A DNA stretch of 64,000 nucleotides from Chamaecyparis obtusa (lineage: Eukaryota > Streptophyta > Pinopsida > Cupressales > Cupressaceae), in assembly GCA_027943335.1 (NCBI GenBank), contig BSBK01001537.1:1072501-1136500 (forward strand), read 5' to 3'. The stretch's first letter is position 1. The number at the start of each line of letters is the position of its first letter. The translations under genes were made by a program, and so were the position numbers. Shown here piece by piece: positions 43,902-55,264 of this stretch. The notes under the pieces are model-generated. The model saw only the letters and a list, made by a program, of their open reading frames with translations, ran no database searches and was not told the origin of the DNA.

Positions 43902-45266
43902 TCAGTTTGCTGAAGAGATATCACCATCAACAGATGATGATCTTTCCTCTGATTTCTCCTCGGTGGAGCTCTTCGATTCCTTTTTGAACCAAATTTGTTT
44001 GACTTCTTTCTCAGTCTTCTTCCCTTTGTTCTTCTCATTTGAAGATGAGATCTTCTCCACCAGTTTGACTGATCCCTTTATTTTGTTCATTGACTGGTTC
44101 CTGCACTCTTTGGCTAGGTGTCCAAACTTGTTACAGTGATAGCAGACTATCCCGGTTGCCTTCCATGGGTTCACCCTTCTATTGTCAGGTGAATTTTACC
44201 GATAGTCATTGTGACTATGCATGCCACAGTTAGCATAGTTGGGTGTGCTCCGGTTCTTTATTCTCTTGGTGAATACCGGTCTTGGGGATCTGAATGCCAT
44301 TGTCTTTGATCTGCATTCATTAGCTTTGTGTCCAAACTTATTGCATGCATAGCAGTAGCCTTTGAAGCTTACCCTACTTCCACTGGAGACAGTTGTGGGG
44401 CTGGACCAGCATTCATTGGTCTTGTGGCCATACTTGCTACAATTTTTACAGTAACTGTTGTTTGGTTGTACCGGTGCATTCTTGCAGTCATTTGTTCTAT
44501 GACCCGGTTTCCCACAATGCTTGCAAGAGGTGTTAAAGGTCTTCTTACCTTTTTGTGCCAGTGGCTTCTTCTTTTCTTTCTTGCTTGTCTTGGCTCTAGA
44601 AGACTCACCAGTCTCTTTGATGTCTTTTTCGGTAAATCCAAGACCGGTGTGATCTTTGTGCTTTCTTTGAGCTTTAAGTTGCTCATCAAGCTTGACCGAG
44701 CTCTCGTTGTATCTTCTTAGGGTTTCATTTATTTCCTCAAGTTCTTTCATCTGTTCCTTCAATTGATACAACTTTAGTGCCATTCTTTTGCATGCTTCAT
44801 CCCTATCATGCCAACCCTTTTGCATGTTGGCATTTTCTTGGGTGACAATTTGCATGTCTTCTTGGAGTTGCAGAATGAAAAGTTCATTTGCCCCTACAGC
44901 TTCCTCTGCCTGGTTCCTTGCTTTTTTAGAGGCTGTTAAAGACTTAACTGTTGTGTTTCTTTCATCTTCAACTTTTCTCTTTTTCTAAATCAGTTTAGTC
45001 ATCCTTAAGGCATTATCTTCTTGCTCCCTCTTGAGGTTGGAGATCTGACGGGTTAGTATCTGGTTTCTTTCCGTGAGCTCAAAGACTGCTTCCTCAGCTT
45101 CATCAGATCCACTCTGCCCAGAGAGTTCATCAATGGTCTCATTGCTCTCATTCAATTGTAGAGCCAACTCCTTCCTTTTTGCAAGTGATCTTCTCAACCT
45201 ATTCTCCAGAGAGGCAATGATGTCGTTGGCTTCCTCAAGCTGTTTCTGATACCTATAACTCTCCAT
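43902..45266 (-). pseudogene. gag: Gag-like protein of L with four zinc knuckles
   Basis: Starts MESYRYQKQLEEAND about 40 bases inside the priming site. One frame of 455 codons with a TAG at 44985 and a TAA at 44196. The N-terminal 220 residues are coiled coil (DIIASLENRLRRSLAKRKEL, KRMALKLYQLKEQMKELEEI). Four CCHC knuckles follow: CKHCGKPGHRTNDC, CKNCSKYGHKTNEC, CYACNKFGHKANEC and CYHCNKFGHLAKEC. There is no UBN2 capsid domain like that of element I. Knuckles bind RNA, so packaging is the likely role. Confidence 0.8.
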
Positions 45267-45310
45267 GATTTTTTTTTCAAGCGGTTAAGCTTTGTATATT
45301 CAAGAACTGA

Positions 45311-45322
45311 GCTCTGATACCA
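45311..45322 (-). promoter_or_regulatory. Primer-binding site of element L
   Basis: Minus-strand TGGTATCAGAGC two bases inside the 5' LTR. Confidence 0.9.
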
Positions 45323-45324
45323 AT

Positions 45325-46392
45325 TGTTATTACTAACCGGCTACTGAGAGGGGGGATGAATCAGTAAATACTTGTTTCTATCACAATTCAACTATCTTGT
45401 TTAATTATCCTTCCTTGATAAGAAGAATATAAACAATCATTCATAAGCATAAATAGAAACACACAGATCAACACAAGATGTATACGTAGAAACCCTCGGT
45501 TAGAAGGAAAAAACCACGGTGAGACAGAGCTCACAACTTCACTACTACAGAATGAAGGTGCCCTGTTAGGAGCTTACAAAGCACTTGTTAGAATGCTACC
45601 CGGTTAAGGGATTTGGTGGAAGATTGGTTAAGATCTTAACTCTGTTAAGAGTTGCCTGGTTAGAGGACTTTCAACATCAACAAAGATGTTACCCGGTTAA
45701 GAGATTTTTATAAAGAACTGATTAGGGTTCACCCTGATAGAGGGATTTCAATTTGCTTTCACACCTTATAAAAGCAATGATCTGAATTGACATTGATTGT
45801 CTGATTAGATCATACCTGTTGATCTCTTCCTCGATTTTCCTAGTTGTTGATCTCTTTTTCCTTTCACCTCTATGACTGTAGCACTTCTCTCAGAAGGTAT
45901 CTCTCCTTTGATCTGTGTATTCACCAATTATCAACAACACTTTTTCTTGCGTCCTAAGACCTGTATTTATACAAGAGTTCACCTTAATGAAACCCTTGAC
46001 TCGTAGAACCGCCAGGCTATACACTCAACATTAAATCATGCAACTAGCAAAAAGCTTTGCGTTCTGATCTGGAGTTTACCTTGAAAACATCCGTAGAAAT
46101 AAAGCTAACTCCACTTCAGAGCGGTGGATGCTCCACATAATCTGGTTTTAACACAAACTGCTCCGTAGAATCCAGTGTGGATCTATATGCAGTTTAGACC
46201 GGTATATACTTATACCCGGTTCATCCCTGTTTGAAATATACGACCGGTACAAAGTACCTACTTCGGTCTACCGGTTTATCACCTTTGCTTCTAGTCTACC
46301 GGTGTTTTTAAAGTAACGTGAGTGACCGGTGAACCTTTACCGGTGTGAATGGTGTTTGTGAATTACACTAATGACAACTTAAATTGCTAACA
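45325..46392 (-). repeat. 5' LTR of element L
   Basis: Direct repeat of 38882-39966, starting TGTTATTACTAACCGG. The outer end (46190-46350) holds many intact ACCGGT motifs. Confidence 0.88.
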
Positions 46393-46831
46393 ACACATAG
46401 GTTAGTTTCTGAAACCCCAAATTTAATACCATGGTCAACTTCTTGCACACTCATTGCACACATCAGCAGGTCCAATAAATCCTCATATAACATAACAAAA
46501 TACATAATGTAACACACACACCACTTACATCTGCATTTGATTACTCATTGGCAAATTAAACAATATCTGCATTCTGACATGTATATCTCTCACAATGCAT
46601 CATTAAACTTAACCATAAAAATAAATTGCATGATTAACCATAGGATATCTCTTGAATAGGTTCACATCAAAACATAATGTAAAATAACATGGTACAGGAT
46701 CTTACAGATCCTCAAAAATAACATATGTTTCAAAGTATCCAAGAGTCTCAAATAGTATCATCTGAAAACATAAACAGGGAAATATAGTGCTAAGCTATGA
46801 CGGCCTAGGGTGGGCCTCACATACACCTCCT
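46393..46831. other. Probable 3' region of chromovirus K, no gene
   Basis: Between L and the K chromodomain. AT-rich, no ORF of note. In minus orientation it follows the K stop codon and would hold its 3' untranslated region, polypurine tract and the start of its 3' LTR, but I could not place the boundary. Confidence 0.4.
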
Positions 46832-47476
46832 CTAGGCATGAACATCCTCCTGGAGTTCATCAAAGAGGTGAGGGAACTGATACCTCATCTGTACCGCATC
46901 CTCCCATGAAGCTGTGACCTCATAACAATCCCACTGGACCCTAACGTGGTTCAGCGCCCTGCCTCGAAGTGTCAGGGTCCGTCGAGCCAATATATGAATG
47001 GGCTCCAAAGCCAATTGTCCTTTCAACTCTATCTACAAGGCATCCCAATCTAACACATGAGTCTCATCATAAACATACTTTCTCAAAACTGAAACATGAA
47101 ACACATCATGGATGTGTGACAGGCTAGGTGGCAAAGCTAAACGGTATGCAACTAGTCCTATCCTCTCAAGGATCTCATAATGTCCGACAAAATGAGGTGC
47201 AAGATTAGAGCCCTTTCCAAAACGGATTGGACTCTTATGCGGACGCACTCTCAAAAAGACCCTGTCTCCCACTAAATAGGCTCGATCTATCCTCTTTGCA
47301 GCAGCATACTTCTTTTGTCTATCATGTGCCTCTCCGAAACGCTGCCTAATCAAGGTTACCTGCTGCTCAATATCCCTGACTAGCTCAGGACCAATGGAAA
47401 CTCTGTCCTCAATCCTATCCCAACTGAGTGGTGTCCTGCAAAGCCTACCATAATGAATAACATTGAATAACAACAA
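46832..47476 (-). pseudogene. pol: Integrase C-terminus and chromodomain of chromovirus K
   Basis: One frame with a TAG at 47033. It reads YGRLCRTPLSWDRIEDR, GPELVRDIEQQV, the RQKKYAAAKRID linker, GDRVFLRVRPHKSPIRFGKGSN (two blocks), HFVGHYEILERIGLVAYRL, HIHDVFHVSVLRKYV, and a chromodomain-like end (ILARRTLTLRGRALNHVRVQW, in parts; ASWEDAVQMRYQFPHLF). This pattern fits the Del/Tekay branch. The rest of pol is missing upstream; sequence changes near 47455. Confidence 0.88.
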
Positions 47477-48005
47477 ATATTATATTGATTTCTTTGGGAT
47501 TATTTATGTTCCAATACGATCGGCATTATAAAGCCTTATCTTCCCGTGCATAACCTCCCATGGAAATAATTAACAATTATTTATTCTAACTTTTAACTAA
47601 CTTGTATTTATCATTGGGATCACAAATGGACACAAAGGATTTCTTTTTTATCTATGTGCTTCTCTAGGAAAGGATTGAATGACTCCATATTGGCGAGTTT
47701 CTTTCCACCTATAAACATGTGCATTATCTCACTGATCTGGATATATGATTTTGACAACCATTCCAGATTTATTATGTAGCGTAATTCATTTTTATCATTC
47801 AGTGTACTTAACTGTAAACATGATTATCTGCATATCATATGGATACATGCACTAGTGAAATAACCTAGGAAACAATGATTGCTAGGTAGTTAAAAAATAA
47901 AAATCTTATCTTTCAAATATCCATGTAAGAAATTTCCTTACATTATTTTTGTGTTTTCTGTTCTACTGATTGATGTTATTGAAATTGCTGATTTTTCCAC
48001 CCCAG
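47477..48005 (+). other. Low-copy-looking intron sequence
   Basis: No repeat family seen elsewhere in the window. It ends in a pyrimidine-rich tract and AG at 48004-48005, as expected for the 3' end of an intron. Confidence 0.5.
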
Positions 48006-48112
48006 GAAGGGCTAAATACATGTTTGCATCCTTCTGGAATCGAAATCATGCACACAGAGTTCTACAAAGGACAGCAAAGAATTTCAAGGCAATGGTGGAA
48101 GCTGAACAAAAG
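48006..48112 (+). CDS. Single exon of a GRAM-domain-like host gene
   Basis: A 107-base exon: acceptor TTTTCCACCCCAG before it and donor AAAAG|GTATAT after it. After two bases completing a split codon it encodes 35 residues, [15 protein letters not shown] ... [17 protein letters not shown]. The phrase [14 protein letters not shown] closely recalls plant C2/GRAM proteins of the BAG-associated GRAM type, which act in membrane-linked signalling. This is recognition from memory. It is the only intact piece of cellular gene in the window; other exons are not visible nearby, so the gene either has very long introns or this is a fragment. The longer ORF starting at 47951 runs into the intron and is not the true boundary. 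Confidence 0.65.
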
Positions 48113-48737
48113 GTATATTATACATCGTTTTCATTGTAATTATTGTTTGTTCTTTTATTTATTTATTTTACACTGTGCTGAAGTGTTGTTGTTTCAGTCA
48201 ATCTTTGATCTTTTGCACATCACTATGAACTAAAGCGAAAACATAAAGAAATGAAACATGTAAGCATTCTAAAGGTAATTGCACATATTATTATTATTAT
48301 TCTTAGTGAATATGTTAACTGTGTTAGATTGTGTAAGTTATAATTCTAGTACTTTATTCTGCCTGAAGACTCTTAAAGGTGGGATTTTCCCTGACACAAA
48401 GTTTAGTGAAACACTGTCAATTAGGCAGAGGGAATATGTATAATAACAGCAGACCCATTATTATCTAACTGAATGTAAGCAAAGATTCAACTCCATACTG
48501 ACTGCTCAAGCAAGATCTATGATTACCATGATTTGATGCTTATGTCAAATTTAAAGCTGCTAGCATATGTTGTTTGAGGTATCCATTGTCCTATGTGATA
48601 TTTAAAAAGGCAATATCATCTGCCATAATGTTGATGCTATCTATGATGCCTTTTGAACTTTCACAAAAATATTAAGACAGGAAGATGATGTAATTTATCA
48701 CAAACATATGTTTTAACAAAATGCCACCCATCCTCGA
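48113..48737. other. Presumed intron after the GRAM-like exon
   Basis: AT-rich unique-looking sequence with no further exon that I can support, ending at the insertion point of element B. Confidence 0.5.
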
Positions 48738-50117
48738 TGTGATGAGCCCAATTGGCTCTCTATGCAAATTGGCTTTTTTCCTCTAAGTTTGAATTGCAAT
48801 TTGTTTTGTGGGTTCTCAACATATATGAATTTTAAAAATGTATCTCAAATTCAAGAATAACACAGCAGCAATTTTTAATTTAATTCTAGGCTCACAAAGT
48901 CCTAACTCCACACTTGCAATTATTAATTGACAAAAAACAATTAAATAAGAGCACCTTAATTATCAGATGGTCACCATACATTTGTGAGTAATCCATAGCT
49001 GGAAACGTCAGCCTCTTCCATTGCATTTATTGTGTACAAGAATTCTGGCGCAGCATATCTGGGTTGTATGCAGCCTTTACTCGTTTTCTGAAGATAGCAC
49101 ATAACACAACGTGGTAAACCCCCTCAATAAATAACACAGCCTCAAGAAAAATTACCACAGTCAGCCAATGACTGTTACGCATGCTCCTATATTGTTGACG
49201 CAGCAGCTAGCATGTATAACACACCTTCACAACAATTCACAGCCATCAAATTAAGACACTCGACCTCCATTTTAGAACCACAGCCTTCCACTTGGTGTTT
49301 TGCAGCCCTCTAATCCCTCAATAAATTCCATATGATCCTTGTTAGAAAAAGAATGGCAATCACATCAGATTCTAGCAATTACAATCCAGCAACACATTAA
49401 ATTACTGAACAAATACCACTCATTGCTCATCAAATTTGCAGAGTTCTCTCCAAAATCTGAAGACCAAACTCGTTGAAACCCTTGCTTCCTTGAAGAATTT
49501 CAATTTCTTCTTTGGACAATTTCTTTCTCACTTTTCAATTTTTGAAAAATGACATAAGGTAATGAAAAACTCATTCTCTTGTCTTATTTATTAACTTTAA
49601 AACGAAGGCTTCATCTTCACACCTTTCACTTAAGAGCCTTCCTCAACACACCATCATTTTATAACATTAAAGTACTCAAGTTATTAAATTAACATAGCTT
49701 AATTTAATAACCATTATTAAAAACGTGATGCAACTGAATCTTACTTACAAAAGAATTCTAACTTCTAACAATAGTGCCCCGAGCTCATATTGCCCTACCA
49801 GAAATAGCCATTTGACCAAAATAGACTTATTATAAACAATAAGTCTCTGAAACTGGAGATTCTGCATCAAGAACTCTGAATCAACTGAAACTCCTGCCCA
49901 AGTGCTCTGCCAAACATAGCAATACCCGAAATACCACTTACTATAAATAGTAAGTCGTCCAATTTGACCCCAACAAAAAGCAGACCTGGCAACTAGAACC
50001 TCCAAAGTGGAATCCAACCATTGGCATCACCAACCGACCCCCTCTGATAACATGATTAGCTTACGAGGGTCACCAAACTAAGCTAATCCCAAGAGATTGA
50101 AAAACAGGGACATTATA
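48738..50117 (-). repeat. 3' LTR of element B
   Basis: Plus-strand TGTGATGAGCCCAATTGG ... GGGACATTATA; the last base pair is mutated from CA. Matches 52698-54067 throughout. Confidence 0.9.
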
Positions 50118-50154
50118 GTCCTCCCTTCCCAAGATTGCTTGTCCTCAAGCAATC
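50118..50154 (-). promoter_or_regulatory. Hairpin and polypurine tract of element B
   Basis: GATTGCTTG/CAAGCAATC 9-base stem (50133-50154). On the minus strand TTGGGAAGGGAGGAC then meets the LTR. Same as in A and D. Confidence 0.85.
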
Positions 50155-50171
50155 AGGAAAAACAAGCAACA

Positions 50172-50727
50172 TCACAATCCACCCAGATCCCAAGGATGGT
50201 CATGGGTAATGTCCCTATCATCACCATACTCCTGTGAAGAAATCATCAGCATCAATAGTACAAACAACAGCATCTGAAAAACTGCACTCAACACCCAAAT
50301 TGAAGATGCTGCAACAGGATCGCCACGTGGGAGAAACTCAACCGAGAGTAACTCGCACGTCGCACGGAAGTAACTCAACCAACAGACTTGACTTGCCCCC
50401 AGTTTTCGTGCCAACCAAACCATCATACCAGTTATCAAATGAATGCACTAAAGAACTCTGCAACTGGTAGATGTCTTGAATGTGAGGAACGAAAGTGAAA
50501 TTGTAAGCACTCCTCACTGTGTACACTCCTGTAAACAGCTCAGCTAGGCCTGACTGGCCTCCGGTGAAATCTGCCTGATAGCCAGGTGTACAAATAGGAT
50601 CCCAAACATCATCATCATCAGACAACACCTGAAAGGGATCATCACTGAGCTCAAACAACAGATTATCATAAGTGATAACGACATCCACATCAAATAAGGG
50701 ATTGTTCACAAAGTGAACTGCTCCCAT
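50172..50727 (-). pseudogene. C-terminal module of element B with hydrophobic segment
   Basis: Two overlapping frames: 50338-50727 (MGAVHFVNNPLFDVDVVI ... YNFTFVPHIQDI ... SFDNWYDGLVG) and 50172-50438, ending in hydrophobic VFQMLLFVLLMLMI and SSQEYGDDRDIT-DHPWDLGGL. Both ends match A's module at 35193-35753, so a frameshift separates them. The ATG at 50727 is the first in frame after stops; the module may once have been fused to protease. Function unknown; the hydrophobic run could be a membrane segment. Confidence 0.6.
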
Positions 50728-50859
50728 CTATTGATGTGTGCTGAAAATTTGTGAACTGTGAGAGACATGATGTGAAATCTTCTCTACCTAAATAGACTCA
50801 TGTCTCCGAAAATTCTCACTATCTACTGCACAAAAGGACATAGTGTGTAGATTCCCCTC

Positions 50860-52646
50860 AGCAAGACCCAACAACACACTCTCTACCCTGGCACTCAAAT
50901 TTAATCTGCGTCAGGCTCAAGCTAAGGCAAAACTCCTTAATCTCTTGTATCCGCTGCATCCCCAAAACTACATCCATCTCTCCCAAATCAAGCACATAGA
51001 AATCAGATATCAGCTCGTAACAACCAAGAAACAAGGAGAGATGACTAATGCACCTGGAACAGGTAAAGTTGTAGCCATCGGCTACCCTGACTCAAAACTC
51101 TACAAACTCTTCTACCTGAAGCCCACACTAACTAACAACTCTCTCATGAATAAAGTTGTGTGGCTCCAGTGTCCAACATAGAAACATAGGATTGTCCTTC
51201 CACAAATCCCCTCAATCTGAAAGCAGAGGAAAGCGACACAGAGGTGGACAACACAATTGGAGATAGTTTGGCATTAGGACCAAACTCTGGAGTAATTCTC
51301 TACTCCTCCTCTGTATCTAAACCAGTTGACTGATGAGAAGACTCAGCCTCACTCTCACCAGAATAAACCCACATAGAGCGATTCGCCCTGCCCTTAGGCC
51401 TCATAGAACAAGTATGCTCTTTGTCATAAGGCTCTTTGCACCAATAGAAAAGTTGCCTCCTCAAATCCTCTCGAATGGCATCATCAAGTCTACCTACAGA
51501 TTTCTTCCTGTCAGCAACTGGTGGAGGAACCTCTTTTGCAGGACGGATAATAGGACTAGGAGTAGACTTGCCTCATGAAACAGAAGGCTCAAGATTCCTT
51601 GCCTTCTTCATAGCATTTCGCAAAGTAGGTGGATCCAAGGACTTAACCCACCCTCTATACAACTCAGACAAACCCTCTATAAAGAGCATGACTCTCCTCC
51701 TCTCGGAGATGTCATAAACCATAACTGATAGGCGCTGAAACTCACTGATAAAGTGCTCAAGGCCACCTGTCTGTCTCAACTGAGCTAACTCTCTAAAGTA
51801 AGTCTCATGATCCTTCTTGTCAAACCGCTCTATCAACCTGTCAACAAACTCCTAGTACTTGACAATATGATCATGATGCAAAGATACTAACCCATGATAC
51901 CACCAATCATGAGTTACCCCATCTAGATGAAGCATGACAAAACGTATAGCGTCCCCCTCAGACATAGAACGAAGTGACAAGTACGTATCCAGCTTGTGGA
52001 CTCATGCTCTAGCTGTCGTCTTCCCACTTCCATCGAAGTGAGCTAGTGTCAACTTGTTGGTTGCCTGCTTGAGATCATTCTGTCTAGGTCTCTGCCTCGT
52101 GTCAGGGGCTGGTCTGCATCTGGAATGCTCTCGCTTCTGTATCAAATATCTATCAAAATTTAGATTTCTTTTTATTGCCTCTGGAAGAGCATCCCACTCT
52201 GCAAAATGTGCCACCATGTCATCGACAAATGGTGTTGGCTCTGTCTCTACACTAACAGCATCCAACTCTGGCCTCAAGAAAGTAGGACGAAGAGGCCTGT
52301 CATAAGTACCAGTATGGTCAGCTCTATAATCACGCCTATCATCTACTCGTGACCTGTGTGAGCTGACTGAAACACTCCGCGCACCTCTGTCTCTAGCATG
52401 ATCACTTGGTAATGCGATACACTGAAGAGTGTCTAAAAGCTGTTGCAATACATTTGCAACATGATGCTGACCATCTGCAATATTCTTGAAGGCATCTCTG
52501 GCCTCCCTGTCAATATCATTCCCAATGTTATTCCTGTTCCTGTCTCCTGCCTGTTCAATCTGTGGGCCCTTTGCATTACCTTCGAGAGGTGGTGAACCTC
52601 TACCCCAACAGGTATAGTGCCCTCCCGGTACAAATCTATCTGCCAT
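50860..52646 (-). pseudogene. gag: Ty3 gag, nucleocapsid and protease of element B
   Basis: Start at ATG 52644-52646 (MADRFVPGGHYTCWG). One frame runs with stops at 52002, about 51850, 51573 and about 51317 through the capsid (FDKKDHETYFRELAQLRQT, FISEFQRLSVMVYDISERRR, LSELYRGWVKSLD), a damaged knuckle (WCKEPYDKEHTC, first Cys lost) and protease with intact active-site triplet MLDTGATQ near 51170. It then has FYVLDLGEMDVVLGMQR. The capsid resembles those of D and G. No RT follows; the interior passes to the module at 50727. Confidence 0.82.
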
Positions 52647-52684
52647 TACTAAATCCTCATACCCTTTAGGATGGCAAGATCGGT

Positions 52685-52696
52685 GCTCTGATACCA
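52685..52696 (-). promoter_or_regulatory. Primer-binding site of element B
   Basis: Minus-strand TGGTATCAGAGC, one base inside the 5' LTR. Confidence 0.9.
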
Positions 52697-52697
52697 C

Positions 52698-54067
52698 TGT
52701 GATGAGCCCAACTAGCTCTCTATGCAAATTGGCTTTTTTCCTGTAAGTTTGAATTGCAATTTGTTTTGTGGGTTCTCAACATATATGAAGTTTAACAATG
52801 TATCTCAAATTCAAGAATAACACAACAGCAATTTTTAGTTTAATTCTAGGCTCACAAAGTCCTAACTCCACACTTGCAATTATTAATTGACAAAAAACAA
52901 TTAAATAAGAGCACCTTGAGTATCAAATGGTCACCATACATTTGTGAGTAATCCATAGCTGGAAACGTCAGCCTCTTCCATTGCATTTATTGTGTACAAG
53001 AATTCTGGCGCAGCATATCTAGGTTGTATGCAGCCTTTACTCGTTTGCTGAAGATAGCACATAACACAACGTAGTAAACCTCCTCAATAAATAACACAGC
53101 CTCAAGAAAAATTACCAGTCAGCCAATGACTGTTACGCATGCTCCTATATTGTTGACACAACAGCTAGCATGTATAACACACCTTCACAACAGTTCGCAG
53201 CCATCAAATTAAGACACTCGACCTCCATTTTAGAACCACAGCCTTCCACTTGGTGTTTCGCAGCCCTCTAATCGCTCAATAAATTTCGTACAATCCTTGT
53301 TAGAAAAAGTAGGGCAGTCACATTAGATTCTAGCAATTACAATCCAGCAACACATTAAATTACTGAACAAATACCACTCTTTGCTCATCAAATTTGCAGA
53401 GTTCTCTCCAAAATCTGAAGACCAAACTCGTTGAAACCCTTGCTTCCTTGAAGAATTTCGATTTCTTCCTTGGACAATTTCTTTCGCTCTTTTCAATTTT
53501 TGACAAATGACATAAGGTAATGAAAAACTCATTCTCTTGTCTTATTTATTAACTTTAAAACGAAGGCTTCATCTTCACACCTTTCACTTAAGAGATTTCC
53601 TCAACAGACCATCATTTTATAACATTAAAGTACTGAAGTTATTTAATTTAACATAGCTTAATTTAATAACCATTATTAAAAACGTGATGCAACTGAATCT
53701 TACTTACAAAAGAATTCTAACTTCTGACAACAGTGCCCCGAGCTCATACTGCCCTACCAGAAATAGCCATTTAGACTTATTATAAACAATAAGTCTCTCA
53801 AACTGGAGATTCTGCATCAAGAACTCTGAATCAACTGAAACTCCTGCCCAAGTGCTCTGCCAAACATAGCAATACCCGAAATACTACTTACTATAAATAG
53901 TAAGTCCTCCAATTTGACCCCAATGAAAAGAAGACCTGGCAACTAGAACCTCCGGAGTGGAATCCAACCACTGGCACTACCAAGCGACCCCCTCTGCTAA
54001 CCTGATTAGCTTACGAGGGTCACCAAACTAAGGTAATCCCAAGAGACCTAAAAACGGGGACATTACA
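52698..54067 (-). repeat. 5' LTR of element B
   Basis: In minus orientation TGTAATGTCCCCG ... GGGCTCATCACA. Nearly identical to the 3' LTR, with small indels. Confidence 0.9.
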
Positions 54068-54200
54068 CTTGAACATGCATTAATAGGATGTCCTCCATCT
54101 TTATGCTCGGAATATAATATGATGCTATTCACACTTGTGCGTGCATGTATCGAAGTAGGGAAAATGTCCAAACTTCTGCCCTTTGGGCCTCCCAAGATAC

Positions 54201-55089
54201 CGTAATGCCCCTGATATAATTAAATAGTTTAATTAAAATTAATTATTTGTATGGCCCCGAAACTTAATAATAATATATTTTTGGGCCCCTTTTTATTTAT
54301 TAGTTAGTTATGCTTTTGTCATGTCATCTTGCTTGTAACCTTTCGGGAAGTTTCCTGGAGCCCATTTATAAGGCCGTGTTTGTTGTAGTTGTAGGTATGG
54401 TGAACTTTGATGTTTCCTTTGTATGTGCAAATTTTAGTTGGAGTTCAACACTATTGCAGTTCCAATGGTGCAAGATCCTCCCTATTCTGTATTCGCAGTT
54501 TCGGTGGGAGTAACTCCTCACCCTAGTCTGCATGTTGGTCTGAATTTGTGAAGTCTTCATTTGAAGACCAATTAATGTAACTTGTGATATATATATATAT
54601 ATATAATCTAATCCAAATCTGATTCCTGATCGAGTATCTTTTTTGTATGCTTGCTTGATTTAATTACCATCACCAATTATCGTGGCCTATGTATTTGCTG
54701 ACTATGTCATATACGCATGGAGGATAGAGGAAGTTGACATCCATACACGAGGAATTTGGGCCGTACGGTGTACAGACTGATTGACTGTACATGGGGGTTT
54801 GGTTGTATGGAATCTATTGACCATACGTGAGTATGGATCGTACGGGTGTGGTAGCATTGCCACCCTAGTGGAATCCCACCATATAGTGAGACCATACGTG
54901 TGTTGGAAAGGTCGTACGGTTAGCAAGAGGACTGTATGGTTGGAGAGATAGCCACCGTACTAATAGATAACGCACAGGTAGAGGCAATGGATATCGTATG
55001 GATGTGAGGTTGATCAAATTGTGTCGTACAGAGGTCATTAAGCCGTACATGGGGAATCTATTAGACCATATTCATTTTGGTACATTATA
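54201..55089 (+). repeat. 5' LTR of chromovirus fragment G
   Basis: Begins CGTAATGCCCC (TG mutated to CG) and ends TACATTATA (CA mutated to TA). It resembles D's LTR: GGGCCCCTTTTTATTT, CTCCCTATTCTGTATT-GCAGTTTCGG, and a right half with many CGTACG/CGTATG motifs (54740-55070). A (TA)n run is at 54585-54606. Bases 54068-54200 before it hold no recognisable feature. Confidence 0.78.
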
Positions 55090-55090
55090 A

Positions 55091-55102
55091 TGGCATCAGA
55101 GT
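55091..55102 (+). promoter_or_regulatory. Primer-binding site of G (mutated)
   Basis: TGGCATCAGAGT, two C/T changes from the initiator-Met site. Confidence 0.75.
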
Positions 55103-55264
55103 TGGTGACTCAACCAGCCTGTGATGTTCCCACCAAAATAGGATTTACTAATAAATAAATAATTAAATTATATAATTTTATTAAAGAAATAATAAAGGAG
55201 AATCTAATAGATAAAAAATATTATAATTATGTTACAAATAAGCCAAGCTCAGCTTAACAAAACC

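Larger units (their letters stand above)
38882..46392 (-). mobile_element. Element L: gag plus large unknown ORF, no pol
   Basis: A 7.5-kb minus-strand LTR element with perfect duplication ACACA (38877-38881 and 46393-46397) and copia-style initiator-Met priming site. The interior encodes a knuckle-rich gag-like ORF and a second ORF of about 1,180 codons, with no protease, RT or integrase. LTRs are about 1.07-1.09 kb and clearly diverged. It lies inside chromovirus K. Confidence 0.88.
48738..54067 (-). mobile_element. Element B: gag-protease plus unknown C-terminal module, no RT or integrase
   Basis: A 5.3-kb minus-strand element. Flanks CTCGA (48733-48737) and CTTGA (54068-54072) agree at four of five bases. 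The LTRs of about 1.37 kb are highly similar. The 2.6-kb interior has initiator-Met priming site, gag, zinc-knuckle remnant and protease, then a module shared with A, then hairpin and polypurine tract. It sits in what may be an intron of the GRAM-like gene. Confidence 0.9.

Noticed and set aside
47951..48139. ORF 47951-48139 as a small gene
   Set aside because: It starts in an intron and reads past a good donor site; only 48006-48112 looks coding.
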